DNA of 64,000 nt from Anaerobacillus alkaliphilus (lineage in GTDB: Bacteria; Bacillota; Bacilli; Bacillales; Anaerobacillaceae), in assembly GCF_004116265.1 (NCBI RefSeq), contig NZ_QOUX01000046.1, positions 620,001-684,000 of the forward strand. Direction: 5' to 3'. Of this stretch, positions 63,151 through 64,000 are shown one piece after another. The first letter of the stretch is position 1, and the number at the start of each line of letters is the position of its first letter. A model generated the notes under the pieces. The model ran no database searches, was not told where the DNA came from, and saw only the letters and a list, made by a program, of their open reading frames with translations. Both the position numbers and the translations under genes were made by a program.

Positions 63151-64000
63151 TTACATAATTTTGTTAAGTTCTAGAAATTTCGTATTAAAGTTCCCGTTGA
63201 TAAAGTCTTCATGTTCAAGAAGAGCAATATGAAACGGTATTGTCGTATCTACACCAGCAATAACAAACTCATTTAAAGCCCGCTTCATTCTTGCAATAGC
63301 TTCTTCCCTAGTTTTTCCGTGAACAATTAGTTTCGCAACCATTGAGTCATAATATGGTGGAATACTATACCCCTGGTACACCGCACTATCAACTCGAACA
63401 CCAAACCCGCCTGGTGGTAGATACGTTTCAATTTTTCCTGGAGATGGCATAAAATTTTTCGCAGGATTTTCAGCGTTAATTCGGCATTCAATTGACCAAC
63501 CATTAATAACGATATCCTCCTGTGAGATTGATAGAGGATAACCTGCTGCAACCAAAAGTTGCTCTTTTATCAAATCAACACCTGTGACCATTTCTGTTAC
63601 TGGATGCTCTACTTGAATTCTAGTATTCATTTCCATAAAATAAAAATTTCTATGTTTATCTAATAAAAATTCGACTGTGCCAGCACCTGTGTATTGAACA
63701 GCATTTGCTGCCTTTAAAGCTGCTTCACCCATTTTTGAACGTAATTCTTCATCTAAAGCTGGCGAAGGAGCTTCTTCAATTAATTTTTGATGTCTTCTTT
63801 GGATCGAACAATCACGCTCACCTAGGTGAATGACGTTGCCGTATGTGTCTCCTAACACTTGTATCTCTATGTGTCTAGGTTCTTCAATATATTTCTCTAA
63901 GTACACGCCTGCGTTTCCAAAAGCCGTTTCTGCTTCTTGTTGGGCCATTGTCACTGCTTTTTGAAGTTCGGCTTCAGTTTGCGCAACACGCATCCCCTTA
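63151..64000 (-). CDS. accC: biotin carboxylase (AccC-like), C-terminal part; truncated by the window edge
   Basis: The frame runs off the right edge. The visible 282 residues begin in the ATP-binding glycine loop (K-G-M-R-V-A). They contain [26 protein letters not shown], the catalytic [12 protein letters not shown] and the C-terminal domain ending near residue 450 of a normal AccC. It carboxylates biotin on AccB with ATP and bicarbonate. The Met at 63993 is internal, not a start. It is upstream of, and in operon with, tetR-accB-pccB-mutAB-meaB. Confidence 0.93.
   Translation of the reverse strand, partial: KGMRVAQTEAELQKAVTMAQQEAETAFGNAGVYLEKYIEEPRHIEIQVLGDTYGNVIHLGERDCSIQRRHQKLIEEAPSPALDEELRSKMGEAALKAANAVQYTGAGTVEFLLDKHRNFYFMEMNTRIQVEHPVTEMVTGVDLIKEQLLVAAGYPLSISQEDIVINGWSIECRINAENPAKNFMPSPGKIETYLPPGGFGVRVDSAVYQGYSIPPYYDSMVAKLIVHGKTREEAIARMKRALNEFVIAGVDTTIPFHIALLEHEDFINGNFNTKFLELNKIM

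Noticed and set aside
63151-63993. Starting the biotin carboxylase at ATG 63993
   Set aside because: This Met is inside the conserved ATP-binding glycine loop; the frame continues off the window edge.

Overview
The window is AT-rich DNA from a low-GC Gram-positive member of the Bacillaceae. The evidence is strong AGGAGG-type ribosome sites, many TTG/GTG starts, Bacillus-type families (ywqA/ywqB-like pair, YitT, BsuPI, AzlCD, DUF1360), CcpA-type cre sites and lipoprotein signal peptides. An alkaliphilic or facultatively anaerobic genus such as Anaerobacillus or a relative fits, but genus is an inference.

Left part (1-16.8 kb): the 3' end of a di-haem cytochrome c peroxidase gene and an RND efflux permease, then a long minus-strand catabolic block. 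Read in transcription order it encodes a flavin reductase, an HpaB-type flavin monooxygenase, an IclR regulator, 3-hydroxyanthranilate 3,4-dioxygenase, aminocarboxymuconate-semialdehyde decarboxylase, aminomuconate-semialdehyde dehydrogenase, a RidA-family 2-aminomuconate deaminase, oxopentenoate hydratase, acylating acetaldehyde dehydrogenase, hydroxyoxovalerate aldolase, oxalocrotonate decarboxylase, 4-oxalocrotonate tautomerase and a three-part TRAP transporter. Together they form a complete route from (probably) anthranilate through 3-hydroxyanthranilate and meta cleavage to pyruvate and acetyl-CoA. A perfect-consensus cre overlaps the -35 box in front of the dioxygenase gene, and a 19-bp operator-like motif occurs twice around the flavin-reductase promoter.

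Middle part (17-43.5 kb): a DUF1360 gene, a hemerythrin-like gene behind an Fnr-type box, azlCD, the ywqB/ywqA pair (SWIM protein and SNF2 helicase), YitT and BsuPI-domain genes, a rhodanese, a divergent phosphofructokinase, an AI-2E family permease, and a maltodextrin locus (malE-malF-malG, GH31 alpha-glucosidase, malR). A chemoreceptor next to it carries the same MalR-type operator and a cre. Then follow an AraC regulator, a MATE exporter, an RpiR regulator and a KamA-family radical SAM enzyme with altered substrate-binding residues.

Right part (43.6-64 kb): a protein of fifteen Met/Gln/His-rich 12-residue repeats, a GNAT acetyltransferase, YbjQ, a B12-binding radical SAM protein, EamA, an M48 peptidase, a small extracytoplasmic thiol-redox group (YtkA/FixH-like lipoprotein, CECC redoxin, CcdA-like), a PAP2 phosphatase, a PCYCGC-type lipoprotein gene with an in-frame TGA, an EAL-domain protein, and a propionyl-CoA to succinyl-CoA operon (accC, tetR, accB, pccB, mutA, mutB, meaB) that runs off the right edge.

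Two observations stand out. (1) In the PCYCGC gene a TGA replaces the first cysteine of a C-terminal CxxC, the frame stays open to a family-like C-terminus, and a hairpin resembling a bacterial SECIS follows: a candidate selenoprotein. (2) Two inverted copies of a ~190-bp non-coding element with terminal inverted repeats and 8-bp target duplications form a MITE family, each copy lying directly beside a transcription terminator.
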